From JADFRG01 sp964590515 (GTDB lineage Bacteria; Chloroflexota; Anaerolineae; Anaerolineales; E44-bin32): a stretch of 30,930 nt of DNA. The position numbers were made by a program, and so were the translations under genes. The notes beneath the pieces are model-generated. The model ran no database searches and had not been told where the DNA came from. It saw only the letters and a list, made by a program, of their open reading frames with translations. Positions 22,713 through 30,847 of the stretch are shown here, piece after piece; position 1 is the stretch's first letter; each line of letters starts with the position of its first letter. The stretch spans positions 1-30,930 of the forward strand of contig CAZPZD010000030.1 of the NCBI GenBank assembly GCA_964590515.1. Direction: 5' to 3'.

Positions 22713-23237
22713 TTGACAATCTTGGACACCTCAGAGAGCTCACAGGTTGAATCCGGCGGCCGAACAAAGTTTCTGATCGGCGGCCTGCTGATCGTAGCGG
22801 CGGTGATATACCTCATCGTCTCCTCCACCCAGGCCGCGGCCCAGTACTATCTGACAATCGATGAGATGCGCAGCAAGGGCAGCCAGGTCTACGGCCGCCC
22901 GATCAAGCTTGCCGGGGCGGTGGATGGGGATTCGATCGCGTACGATACAGCGACCCTGACCCTGAGCTTCAGCATGGCCAATGTGCCCGCTGAACCCGAC
23001 GTCATCGAAGCGGGCGGCGGGCTGGCCAAGGTGCTGCACGATTCGCTTCTCGATCCGGCGGCCTCCCGCCTGCAGGTGATCTACGTCGGTCCCAAGCCGG
23101 ATCTCATCCGGCATGAAGCGCAGGCCATCGTGACCGGCGAACTGGGACAGGATGGGGTCTTTCGGGCCGATGAGCTACTGCTGAAATGCCCGACCCGCTA
23201 CGAGGAGGAGGTACCCCTCCAAGTCGTCGAAGGCTAG
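22713..23237 (+). CDS. ccmE: Cytochrome c maturation heme chaperone CcmE, CxxxY type
   Basis: 174 residues. An N-terminal membrane anchor (about 20-38) precedes an OB-fold beta-barrel facing outside (Y-Y-L-T-I-D-E-M ... G-R-P-I-K-L-A-G). CcmE takes heme from CcmABCD and delivers it to CcmF. The heme-binding residue, His in the H-x-x-x-Y motif of most bacteria, is Cys159 here (C-P-T-R-Y), the variant known from Desulfovibrio and archaea. The start is uncertain: TTG at 22713 is used, TTG at 22722 is possible, and no SD is seen for either. It is the first gene of the maturation operon, divergent from the response regulator. Confidence 0.92.
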   Translation: MTILDTSESSQVESGGRTKFLIGGLLIVAAVIYLIVSSTQAAAQYYLTIDEMRSKGSQVYGRPIKLAGAVDGDSIAYDTATLTLSFSMANVPAEPDVIEAGGGLAKVLHDSLLDPAASRLQVIYVGPKPDLIRHEAQAIVTGELGQDGVFRADELLLKCPTRYEEEVPLQVVEG

Positions 23238-23264
23238 CGGGGGCGATCGAAGATCATGAAGTCG

Positions 23265-23301
23265 AACGCCGACGGCAGCATGGAAACTGGCCGTCGGCGT
23301 T
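23265..23301 (+). other. Perfect 12-bp hairpin between ccmE and ccmF
   Basis: A-A-C-G-C-C-G-A-C-G-G-C (23265-23276) and its exact complement (23290-23301) enclose a 13-base loop in the 80-bp ccmE-ccmF gap. No T tract follows, so an mRNA-processing, stabilising or attenuation element is more likely than a simple terminator. Confidence 0.6.
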
Positions 23302-23317
23302 GCGCGAGGGCTAAGGA

Positions 23318-25372
23318 ATGATCGAAGAAATCGGATACGGCGCATTGGTACTAGCGTTCGGGTTAGCGCTCTACGGCGCAGGCGCGGCGGCTTTCGGCGC
23401 CAAGCGCCAACGTCCCGAACTGGTTGAGAGTGCCCGGCGGGCGATGTTGCTCTCCTGGCCGTTGATCAGCGTGGCCGCCTTGGCGATCATCGCCCTGTTG
23501 GTCTCCGGACGCTATGATGTCGAGTACGTCGCTAAGGTAACCAGTAACACGATGCCGCCCTATCTGAAAGTCACTGCGCTGTGGGGCGGGCAGGCAGGCT
23601 CGCTGGTGTTCTGGTCCTGGTTGATGGCGGCCTTCGCCAGCGCAGCCGGGCTGCGGCGCTGGGATCGCGATCGGGATCTGCTGCCCTGGGTGATCGTGGT
23701 GACCATGCTCACCCTGGCCTTCTTCCTCTCGCTGGTGATCTTCGTTGAGAATCCCTTCCGCCGGCTTTGGCTCGACCCGCTGGGCAACACGGTGACCGCC
23801 TTCCTCCGTCCAGCCGGCGCTCGTCCGTTGATCCCCAGCGATGGTCAGGGCCTCAACCCGCTGCTCCGTCACCCAGGCATGATCATCCATCCCCCGATGC
23901 TTTATCTGGGCTTCGTGTCCTTCGTAATCCCGTACGCCTTTGCCATTGCGGCTCTGGTGACCCGCCGGACGGACGATCGCTGGATCCGGGTCACCCGTCG
24001 CTGGACCTTGGTCGCCTGGCTGTTCCTGGCACTGGGGTTGATCCTGGGCGGCCGCTGGGCCTACGACGTGCTGGGCTGGGGAGGTTACTGGGGTTGGGAC
24101 CCGGTCGAAATTGCGGCCTTCATGCCCTTTCTAAGCGGAACGGCCTTCCTCCACTCGGTGATGGTCCAGGAGAAGAAGGGGATGCTCAAGCACTGGAACG
24201 TGCTGCTGATCATTCTGACCTACGTCCTGGTTATCTTCGGCACATTTCTGACCCGCTCCGGAGTGCTCTCGTCGGTCCATGCCTTCGCCCAATCGGCGAT
24301 CGGGCCGATGTTCTTTGCCTTCATCGGGATCACCAGCATCGTGTCGGTCCGGCTGCTGCTAGATCGCTGGGGAGACCTGCGGGGAGAGAATCAGCTCAAC
24401 TCGCTCATCTCGCGCGAATCACTCTTCCTGCTCAACAACTTCCTGTTCATCATCATTCTGGCGGTTTGCTTCTTGGGAGTCATCTTCCCGCTGGCCTCCG
24501 AACTGTTCACCGGCCAGACCGTCACGGTCGGGCCCGAATGGTACGAGCGAATCACCGGCCCATTGTTCGCCGGGCTGCTGCTCTTGATGGGCGTAGCGCC
24601 CCTGTCGGCATATGGAAGTTCCTCCTGGAGGCTGCTGGGACGCCAGCTCTGGATTCCCGGCGCGCTCTCCCTTGTGGTGCTGGCTGGCCTGCTGATGACC
24701 GGGGTGCGGAACTGGGCCGCGTTACTTGGCTACTGGCTGGCCGGGCTGGTCGCCTTGGTCACCCTCTATGAATTCTGGCGCGGGGCGCTGGCTCGCCACC
24801 GGCGGCATGGGGAGAGCATGCCGGTGGCCCTGGTGCGGTTGGCGGGACGGAATCGGCGGCGGTATGGCGGATACATCATCCACTTAGGGGTCGTACTCAT
24901 GGCACTTGGAATCATCGGGATCGAGCTGTTTCAGACCGAAACCCAGGGGACGCTTGCCAGGGGCGAGCAGCTCAACCTCGACAGTCACGTGCTGGTCTTT
25001 CAAGGGCTGACCCAGTTCAACACGCCGGATGGGCGCGAGGTCTCGCGGGCGGAGCTGGCGGTCTACAAGGAGGGTCGCTTCGTGGGACAGTTATTCCCCC
25101 GCCAGGATTTTTACGTTGCCGCGAACCAGCCGATGACCATCCCTGGTGTGCGCTCCACTTTGGACGAGGATCTCTACGTGCTCTTGGTCGGTTGGGAGCC
25201 GATCGCCCAGCAGGGAGCCACTTTCAAAGTGTTCCTCAACCCGCTGGTGAACTTCGTTTGGCTCGGCGGGGTCGTGTTTATCCTGGGGACTCTGGTTGCA
25301 GCCTGGCCGGACCGCGAAACCGCACCGCTCCGGCGCAGTGTGCAGGCCCGAGCCTGGGTGTCGGGCGATTAG
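23318..25372 (+). CDS. ccmF: Cytochrome c heme lyase subunit CcmF
   Basis: 684 residues with about 14-15 transmembrane helices, usual length for the family. The WWD heme-handling motif W-G-G-Y-W-G-W-D-P-V-E is at 254-264. The flanking G-L-N-P-L-L-R-H-P-G-M-I-I-H-P-P region (178-193) supplies candidate heme-ligand His, and F-L-T-R-S-G-V-L-S-S-V-H-A-F follows. A large extracytoplasmic loop precedes the last helix. CcmF takes heme from CcmE and, with CcmH, attaches it to CXXCH of apocytochromes. The ATG at 23318 follows GAGGG at about seven bases. It is the key ligation enzyme for the many hemes in this locus. Confidence 0.97.
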   Translation: MIEEIGYGALVLAFGLALYGAGAAAFGAKRQRPELVESARRAMLLSWPLISVAALAIIALLVSGRYDVEYVAKVTSNTMPPYLKVTALWGGQAGSLVFWSWLMAAFASAAGLRRWDRDRDLLPWVIVVTMLTLAFFLSLVIFVENPFRRLWLDPLGNTVTAFLRPAGARPLIPSDGQGLNPLLRHPGMIIHPPMLYLGFVSFVIPYAFAIAALVTRRTDDRWIRVTRRWTLVAWLFLALGLILGGRWAYDVLGWGGYWGWDPVEIAAFMPFLSGTAFLHSVMVQEKKGMLKHWNVLLIILTYVLVIFGTFLTRSGVLSSVHAFAQSAIGPMFFAFIGITSIVSVRLLLDRWGDLRGENQLNSLISRESLFLLNNFLFIIILAVCFLGVIFPLASELFTGQTVTVGPEWYERITGPLFAGLLLLMGVAPLSAYGSSSWRLLGRQLWIPGALSLVVLAGLLMTGVRNWAALLGYWLAGLVALVTLYEFWRGALARHRRHGESMPVALVRLAGRNRRRYGGYIIHLGVVLMALGIIGIELFQTETQGTLARGEQLNLDSHVLVFQGLTQFNTPDGREVSRAELAVYKEGRFVGQLFPRQDFYVAANQPMTIPGVRSTLDEDLYVLLVGWEPIAQQGATFKVFLNPLVNFVWLGGVVFILGTLVAAWPDRETAPLRRSVQARAWVSGD

Positions 25373-25375
25373 GGC

Positions 25376-25852
25376 GTGAGGCAGCCACTCGCTGCACTGC
25401 TGCTGGCCGGCTTACTGGCGGCGAGTGCGCCGCCGACCCTCGTTGCCGCTCAAGCTGAAGAACCCACCGAAGACGAAGTCAATGCCATCGCCAAGGGTAT
25501 GTATTGCCCGGTCTGCGAGAACGTGCCGCTGGATGTCTGCCCGACCCTGGCCTGCAAGCAGTGGCGGGAGACGATCCGAGAGAAATTGATCCTTGGCTGG
25601 AACCAAAAACAGATTGAGCAGTATTTCGTAGAGCAGTATGGCGATCGGGTTCTCGCGGCACCTCCGGCCCACGGCCTCAATTGGGCCATTTACCTAATCC
25701 CGCCGGCCGTCTTCCTCCTGGGCGCAGCCGTCCTGTTCGGAGCGATGCGCGCCTGGAGGCGGTCTCCAGTTGAGCATGGGATAGGCCCGCCCGCAGCGGC
25801 GGAAGATCCATACCTGAATCGGCTTGAAGAAGAGCTGAAGGCGCGAGGCTGA
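25376..25852 (+). CDS. ccmH: Cytochrome c maturation thiol oxidoreductase CcmH
   Basis: 158 residues: a signal peptide (1-25), an extracytoplasmic three-helix domain with the redox pair C-P-V-C (44-47), a membrane helix (about 106-127), and a short tail. It presents reduced apocytochrome to CcmF. Two further cysteines (Cys55 and Cys60, in D-V-C-P-T-L-A-C) follow the usual pair, where typical CcmH has a Q-S-I/L segment, so an extra disulfide or metal site is possible. The GTG at 25376 begins three bases after the ccmF stop. Confidence 0.93.
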   Translation: MRQPLAALLLAGLLAASAPPTLVAAQAEEPTEDEVNAIAKGMYCPVCENVPLDVCPTLACKQWRETIREKLILGWNQKQIEQYFVEQYGDRVLAAPPAHGLNWAIYLIPPAVFLLGAAVLFGAMRAWRRSPVEHGIGPPAAAEDPYLNRLEEELKARG

Positions 25853-25863
25853 GCGCCGCGCCA

Positions 25864-26424
25864 ATGCCCGACGACGCGGCGCTCATCCCTGCGCAACGAC
25901 CACCGGTCCGTCGTTCGGTCAGCCTCTTGGTTTGGGGGGTCGTGCTGGCGGTGCTGCTCTTGGTCGGCTTCGGCCAGATCCGGGCCCAGCAAGGGCCGGT
26001 CGGGATTGGCAGCCGGGCACCCGAGTTCACCCTGTCTACCTTCGAGGGCAGCCAGATCGCTACTGCCGATTTCAAAGGGCAGGTGATCGTGGTCAACTTC
26101 TGGGCCTCGTGGTGCAAGCCGTGCGAGCAGGAGGCCCTTGAGCTCGAACAGGCATATCAGATCTACAAGGATCAAGGTGTGGCGTTCCTGGGCGTGGGCT
26201 ATGTCGATATTGAGCGAGAGGCGCTGGCCTATTTGGAGCGCTTCGGGATTAGCTATCCGAACGGCCCGGACCTCGGCACCCGGATCTCACAAGCCTTTCG
26301 GACCCAGGGTGTCCCGGAAACCTTTGTGATCGGCCCGGACGGCCGGATCGCGGCGGTCAAGATTGGTCCGTACGAATCACTCGAGGCGATCGTGGCTCAT
26401 ATTGAGCTTGCGCGGGGGGAGTGA
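25864..26424 (+). CDS. ccmG: Membrane-anchored thioredoxin CcmG/DsbE (ResA-like)
   Basis: 186 residues. A membrane anchor at about 18-37 leads into a thioredoxin fold (about 50-186) with the active site W-A-S-W-C-K-P-C (Cys84/Cys87), the cis-Pro loop G-V-P-E-T, and the G-S-R-A-P-E-F redoxin entry. It reduces CXXCH cysteines or CcmH on the outer face before heme attachment. The ATG at 25864 is 11 bases after ccmH; the SD is weak. Its stop overlaps the next start as GTGA. Confidence 0.95.
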   Translation: MPDDAALIPAQRPPVRRSVSLLVWGVVLAVLLLVGFGQIRAQQGPVGIGSRAPEFTLSTFEGSQIATADFKGQVIVVNFWASWCKPCEQEALELEQAYQIYKDQGVAFLGVGYVDIEREALAYLERFGISYPNGPDLGTRISQAFRTQGVPETFVIGPDGRIAAVKIGPYESLEAIVAHIELARGE

Positions 26425-26873
26425 GTCCAGTGGATCTGGGGTCGGTCTTGTTCGGGCTGGCGATGGTCGTGCTGGTTGCAGCCTATGTGCTGCGGCCGAT
26501 CGCAGCCGGGGCGGGGGGTGCGCAAGGTGGGGGGCAATTCTCATCGCTTCAGGCCGAACGGGAGCATTTGCTGGACGCGCTTCAAGAACTGGATCTCGAT
26601 CACTACATGGGAAAGGTCCTGGACAAGGATTACCGTCCGCAGCGCCAGGCGCTAACGCGGCAGGGAGCTCGAGTGCTGCGCCAGATTGACGAGCTCGGGG
26701 ATTCTTCCGGCCCGCAAGACAGGCTGGAGGAAAAGCTCGAGGCGGCAGTCAAGAATTCCAGGACTGTCGCAAGAAGCGAACCCCGCTTCTGCCACCAGTG
26801 TGGGTCGAGGGTCATCCCGGCTGACCGGTTTTGCCCGCGCTGTGGCGCGGCGCAGCAGGAGCCAGGAGATTGA
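26421..26873 (+). CDS. Membrane protein with CcmI-like helical segment and C-terminal zinc ribbon
   Basis: 150 residues: one N-terminal helix (about 7-26), a coiled-coil-like region (about 43-100), and a zinc ribbon with C-H-Q-C (about 124-127) and C-P-R-C (about 138-141). The segment L-L-D-A-L-Q-E-L-D-L-D...G-K-V...D-Y...R-Q-A-L resembles the post-membrane segment of CcmI/CycH, which holds apocytochromes for CcmF-CcmH. No classical CcmI with TPR repeats is in the operon, so this may be a reduced substitute; that is inference. The GTG start overlaps the ccmG stop and follows GGGGGGA closely. The zinc ribbon probably faces the cytoplasm. Confidence 0.82.
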   Translation: MSPVDLGSVLFGLAMVVLVAAYVLRPIAAGAGGAQGGGQFSSLQAEREHLLDALQELDLDHYMGKVLDKDYRPQRQALTRQGARVLRQIDELGDSSGPQDRLEEKLEAAVKNSRTVARSEPRFCHQCGSRVIPADRFCPRCGAAQQEPGD

Positions 26874-28363
26874 GGTTTGCGCAGGCGCGCCTCCTACCCG
26901 CGGCCCTGCTTAGCCTGCTGAGCGCCGCCTGTTCGCTGGCCGGTGACGTTACCCCACCATCGGCCCTGGCCACGGCGCAGATGGCCCGATCGCTACCAAC
27001 TGCAGCCGCAACAAGTGAGGTCACTCCACCCGACAGCCAGCCGGATCTGACGAGCGGTGCAGCACTCTACGCGGAGAAGTGCGCTGCCTGCCACGGAGTA
27101 GGGGGCCTGGGAGATGGCGAATTGGCGGCGAATCTCCAATTCCCGCCCGCCCCGCTGGGGGATCCTGCTTTCGCCAGGACGGCGCGGCCTCAAGACTGGT
27201 ATTCGGTCGTTACCCTCGGCAGGATCGACCGACTGATGCCGGGTTTTAACAGCCTTACCGATCAAGAACGGTGGGACGTTGTGGGCTACGCCTTGAGTTT
27301 GAGTTCTTCCCTCGAGCCGGTCGCGCTGGCCGATTCGAGCGCGCCGGCAAGTGTGATCGGGACCGTCCGGAGTGGGACGGCTGCGGCCAACGTCCCGGCG
27401 GGCTTGCAGATCGATCTATTCGGTTTCGACGGAGAGCAGGAGGCGCTGCGGCAGACGGTCGCAGCTGACCGGCAGGGTGAATATCGCTTCGACGAGGTCG
27501 AAGCCGTGCCGGGTAGGCTGTTTTTCACCACCGTGGAATATCAGGGCGTGATCTTCCGCTCAGAGCTGGCTCACGTCCCGGCCGATGCCGATCTACTCCA
27601 ACTTCCGTTGACCATCTATGAAACCACCAGCGATCCAGGCGCGCTCGCCGTGGAACGGCTGCATGTACTCATCGACTTCCCGGCGGAGGATCTGATCCGG
27701 GTGTTGGAGTTGTGGGTATTGGCCAACTCATCCGACCGGGTCATCGTTTCGCCGCTCAGTATTCCCTTGCCGCCCGGGGCGGTCAACCTGACTTTCGAAC
27801 AGGGCGAACTGGGAGAACGTTTCGAGCTGACCGAGCAGGGATTCCTCGATCGGGAGCCGATTCCCCCGGGCTCAGGAATTGACCAGCTGGCGTTTGCTTT
27901 CGACCTGCCGGCCGCTGCCCGCTTCGAGCAGCAGGTGCAACAGCCGGTGCAGGCGGTCACGGTCCTGGTGCCGGCGGAGGGTGCTCGAGTGTCTGGATTG
28001 GAGGACCGCGGCGTCCAGGATCTGGGAGGGCTGCCGATGCGCAACTACACCGGCGGCCCGCTGGACCCGGGCGATGTGCTCCGCTTCCGGGTCAGCGGAG
28101 CGGTAGGCACTTCGCCTGCAATCGCCGGCACTCTCTTCGGAGCAGTGGCACTGGTCGGTGCCGGTCTGCTGACCGTCCGCTGGTGGACCCGCGCCAAACC
28201 GCCGCGATTCTCGGCACCGGCGACCACCGACCAGCTCATTCAGGCCATCGCGGTGCTGGACGACGAGTTTGAACGCGGGGAGATCGCAGAAGCGGCCTAC
28301 CAGAGCCAACGCGCCACTCTCAAGGCGCGGGCCTTGTCCGAGCTGCGGAGCAACGATGATTGA
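26870..28363 (+). CDS. Lipoprotein-like cytochrome c with beta-rich domain and C-terminal membrane helix
   Basis: 497 residues from the TTG at 26870, which overlaps the preceding stop (TTGA) and follows AGGAG very closely; an ATG at 26831 would add 13 residues. A signal with a lipobox-like S-A-A-C (Cys21) is followed by a monoheme cytochrome c domain, C-A-A-C-H at 71 with M-P-G-F downstream (probable Met ligand). About 300 residues of beta-rich extracytoplasmic sequence follow, beginning with a carboxypeptidase-regulatory-like fold. A membrane helix (about 425-447) and a short cytoplasmic segment complete it; that segment (A-V-L-D-D-E-F-E-R-G-E-I...Y...R) is CcmI-like and resembles its neighbour. 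It sits inside the ccm operon before ccmA, so an assembly or redox role is likely, but none is established. Confidence 0.82.
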   Translation: MRFAQARLLPAALLSLLSAACSLAGDVTPPSALATAQMARSLPTAAATSEVTPPDSQPDLTSGAALYAEKCAACHGVGGLGDGELAANLQFPPAPLGDPAFARTARPQDWYSVVTLGRIDRLMPGFNSLTDQERWDVVGYALSLSSSLEPVALADSSAPASVIGTVRSGTAAANVPAGLQIDLFGFDGEQEALRQTVAADRQGEYRFDEVEAVPGRLFFTTVEYQGVIFRSELAHVPADADLLQLPLTIYETTSDPGALAVERLHVLIDFPAEDLIRVLELWVLANSSDRVIVSPLSIPLPPGAVNLTFEQGELGERFELTEQGFLDREPIPPGSGIDQLAFAFDLPAAARFEQQVQQPVQAVTVLVPAEGARVSGLEDRGVQDLGGLPMRNYTGGPLDPGDVLRFRVSGAVGTSPAIAGTLFGAVALVGAGLLTVRWWTRAKPPRFSAPATTDQLIQAIAVLDDEFERGEIAEAAYQSQRATLKARALSELRSNDD

Positions 28364-29054
28364 AGTCCGAGGACTGACTAAGGCCTACGGATTGCGGCCG
28401 GTGCTGCGCAAGCTGGACCTCGCGGTCAACAAGGGTGAGTTCGTGGCAGTCGTCGGACCCAATGGAGCTGGGAAGACGACCCTGCTGCGGATCCTGGCTT
28501 CCTTGGCCCGGCCAACGTTCGGAGAAGTCCGGCTGGCCGGACTGCGACTTCCGGGCCAGGCCGCCGCAGCCCGTCGGATCCTGGGGGTTGTCTCGCATCA
28601 ACCATTGCTGTATGGCGAGCTCACCGCCCAGGAGAATCTCCGTTTCTATGGCCGGATGTATGGAGTGGCGGACCTGGAGCCCCGGATCGAAGAGGTTCTG
28701 GGTATCGTCGGGCTGAACAGCCGCCGCCACGATTTGGTTCGGAAATACTCGCGAGGGATGCAGCAGCGGCTGGCGATCGGGCGGGGCATCTTGCACGACC
28801 CCGAACTGCTGCTGTTCGATGAACCGTATACTGGCCTGGATCCCGAGGCGGCGGAAGCCTTGGACGGACTGCTGACCCAGGTGAGCAGCGAGGGCCGCAC
28901 GGTGCTGATGACCTCTCACGATCTGGTGCGGGCGGCGGGATTGGCCTCCCGGGTTGACATCCTCTTCGGCGGGAAGATTGCCCGCTCGATCCAGCGGGGC
29001 GAGCTGCCGGCAGCCGACCTGGCGGATGCCTATCGGCAGGTGACCCATGCTTGA
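28356..29054 (+). CDS. ccmA: Heme exporter ATP-binding protein CcmA
   Basis: 232 residues, an ABC ATPase with Walker A G-P-N-G-A-G-K-T-T (34-42), signature Y-S-R-G-M-Q-Q-R-L, Walker B L-L-L-F-D-E-P, and the switch His in T-S-H-D. With CcmB it drives release of holo-CcmE from CcmC at the membrane. The ATG at 28356 follows GGAG by five bases and overlaps the previous gene by eight; the longer frame from 28269 lies inside that gene. Its stop overlaps ccmB by eight bases. Confidence 0.95.
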   Translation: MIEVRGLTKAYGLRPVLRKLDLAVNKGEFVAVVGPNGAGKTTLLRILASLARPTFGEVRLAGLRLPGQAAAARRILGVVSHQPLLYGELTAQENLRFYGRMYGVADLEPRIEEVLGIVGLNSRRHDLVRKYSRGMQQRLAIGRGILHDPELLLFDEPYTGLDPEAAEALDGLLTQVSSEGRTVLMTSHDLVRAAGLASRVDILFGGKIARSIQRGELPAADLADAYRQVTHA

Positions 29055-29769
29055 AAGCGCCGAAGCTAAACTGAGGGCACCGGCCCCCGGCGCGTTCGCC
29101 GGTTACCTGCGGGCAGTGAGAGCGGTGATTTGGAAGGATCTGACCGCCGAATGGCGCAGCCGCGAGCTGCTCGGGGCAATGCTGGTGTTTGCGCTGCTGG
29201 TCATCTTGATCTTCAACTTTGCCCTCGAGCTCGACGTCCGAACCCGGCAATCCGTGACGGCGGGCGTATTATGGGTTACCTTGGCGTTTGCCGGCACCCT
29301 GGGCCTGAACCGGGCCATGGCGGTTGAGCAGGAGCGAGGCTGCCTGGACGGGCTGCTCTTGGCACCGGTCGATCGTTCGGCGCTCTTCTTCGGCAAGGCC
29401 CTGGGCAACCTGCTGTTCATGTTGATTGTGGCCGCGATCATCCTGCCGGTCTACAGCCTGCTCTACAACGTCAACCTGTTTCGGCCGGCCCTGGCGGGAG
29501 TGATCCTGCTGGGATCGATCGGCTATGTAATTGTTGGCACCTTGTTTTCGGCGATGGCCGTGCAGGCCCGGACCCGTGATATCCTGCTACCGATCTTGCT
29601 CTTTCCGGTGGTGCTGCCCGTACTGATCGCGGCGGTGCGCGCAACCAACTCGATCCTGCTGGCGATCCCCATTGCAGAGATTCGCGGATGGCTCAACCTG
29701 CTGATTGTGTACGACCTGCTGTTCACTGCAGTTGCGATCATGACTTTTGACTATGTCGTTGAAGAATGA
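29047..29769 (+). CDS. ccmB: Heme exporter membrane subunit CcmB
   Basis: 240 residues with six transmembrane helices. The family pattern is visible: W-K-D-L-T-A-E-W-R-S-R-E near the N-terminus, E-Q-E-R-G-C-L-D-G-L-L-L-A-P in the first half, and R-D-I-L-L-P-I-L-L-F-P near 175. It is the permease partner of CcmA. A roughly 20-residue N-terminal extension precedes the core, usual CcmB being near 220 residues. Translation is probably coupled to ccmA through the eight-base overlap. Confidence 0.94.
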   Translation: MLESAEAKLRAPAPGAFAGYLRAVRAVIWKDLTAEWRSRELLGAMLVFALLVILIFNFALELDVRTRQSVTAGVLWVTLAFAGTLGLNRAMAVEQERGCLDGLLLAPVDRSALFFGKALGNLLFMLIVAAIILPVYSLLYNVNLFRPALAGVILLGSIGYVIVGTLFSAMAVQARTRDILLPILLFPVVLPVLIAAVRATNSILLAIPIAEIRGWLNLLIVYDLLFTAVAIMTFDYVVEE

Positions 29770-29800
29770 GCCGTGAGCTCGACAGAAGCGGAGGCGCTCT

Positions 29801-30502
29801 ATGCAACCGATGCCTAAGATGCTCAAAGTCCTAACGGGAGTGACCATCGCGCTCCTGCTTGGCGCCCTCTACCTGGTCTTCGGCTACGCCCCGCGGGAAG
29901 TGATCATGGGAGAGGTGCAGCGGGTGTTCTACTTCCACGTGGCGGCTGGCTGGGTGGGCGGCCTGGCCTTCTTGCTGACCGCCGTTTCGGGCGCGATCTA
30001 TCTTGCCCGGCGGCGGCGGGGCTGGGATCTATTAGCAGTGGCCTCGGTGGAGATCGGGATCGTTTTCGCCTTCATCAACATCGCCAGCGGCTCAATCTGG
30101 GCTCGGCCGGCCTGGAACACCTGGTGGACTTGGGACCCGCGGCTGGTGACCGCTACCATCATGGAACTGTTGTACGTCGCGTACCTGATGCTCCGCCAGG
30201 GAATCGATGATCCGGATCGGCGGGCCCGCTTCGGGTCGGTCTATGGGATCGCGGCCTTCGTCAGCGTGCCGATCACCTTCCTATCGATCCGCTTCTTCCG
30301 CACCATCCACCCGGTCGTGATCGGCAGCAACGACCCCTCCGCCGAGGGAGCCTTCGATATGACGGCTCCCATGCTGCAGACCTTCATGTTCAGCCTGCTC
30401 ACCTTCACCTTTGTCTATGTCACGCTGCTCTGGCATCGAGTGCGATTGGGCCGGTTGGCCGAGCAGGTCGAGCAACGCAAGATGGAGCTGCTGACGGCGT
30501 GA
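29801..30502 (+). CDS. ccmC: Heme delivery protein CcmC
   Basis: 233 residues with six transmembrane helices. The WWD motif W-N-T-W-W-T-W-D-P-R-L lies at 105-115, with flanking heme-ligand histidines at 46 (Y-F-H-V-A) and near 169 (T-I-H-P-V). CcmC loads heme onto CcmE. The ATG at 29801 follows GGAGG by six bases. The 31-bp gap from ccmB contains nothing notable beyond this SD. Confidence 0.96.
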   Translation: MQPMPKMLKVLTGVTIALLLGALYLVFGYAPREVIMGEVQRVFYFHVAAGWVGGLAFLLTAVSGAIYLARRRRGWDLLAVASVEIGIVFAFINIASGSIWARPAWNTWWTWDPRLVTATIMELLYVAYLMLRQGIDDPDRRARFGSVYGIAAFVSVPITFLSIRFFRTIHPVVIGSNDPSAEGAFDMTAPMLQTFMFSLLTFTFVYVTLLWHRVRLGRLAEQVEQRKMELLTA

Positions 30503-30548
30503 AGCGGTTTTTGCCCGAGCTTCTGAAGCTGGTCCAAGGAGTGACGCG

Positions 30549-30728
30549 ATGACGCTGCAAGAGGTGACGCCGAACACCGTTGGCTTCATGCTGTTCGGGT
30601 ACGGAGTGATCCTGGGGACGATGGCGCTGTTCGTGTTGAGCCTGGTCAGCCGCTTTCGCAACCTGAGGCGGGACATGGAGCTCATGGAGGAAGTTCAGGC
30701 CCCGAAGCGCGCACCGACCGAGTTGTAG
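30549..30728 (+). CDS. ccmD: Small membrane protein, CcmD-like
   Basis: 59 residues. A short N-terminal segment precedes one transmembrane helix (about 12-34) and a charged cytoplasmic tail with R-F-R-N-L-R-R-D. Position directly after ccmC, size and topology match CcmD, which stabilises the CcmABC-CcmE complex; sequence identity in this family is always low. The ATG at 30549 follows AAGGAG by seven bases. It is the last gene of the operon; the next sequence (30729-30847) holds no gene. Confidence 0.75.
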   Translation: MTLQEVTPNTVGFMLFGYGVILGTMALFVLSLVSRFRNLRRDMELMEEVQAPKRAPTEL

Positions 30729-30847
30729 GCCGATTGGTTGGTCAGACCGCGGCAGTCGCCCATCCCCATCCGACCGGTCCACTCCAAGAATAGGTCGCGG
30801 GTGCTCTGACGCATGGGCTCGGCTGGAGGGAGGCGGAGCCGTGTCTA

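Noticed and set aside
28320..29048. Minus-strand open frame (242 codons) opposite ccmA
   Set aside because: Overlaps a clear ABC ATPase with all motifs intact; no start signal or domain.
30729..30847. Terminator for the ccm operon
   Set aside because: Only a five-base GGCTC/GAGCC pairing with a long loop was found and no T tract follows.
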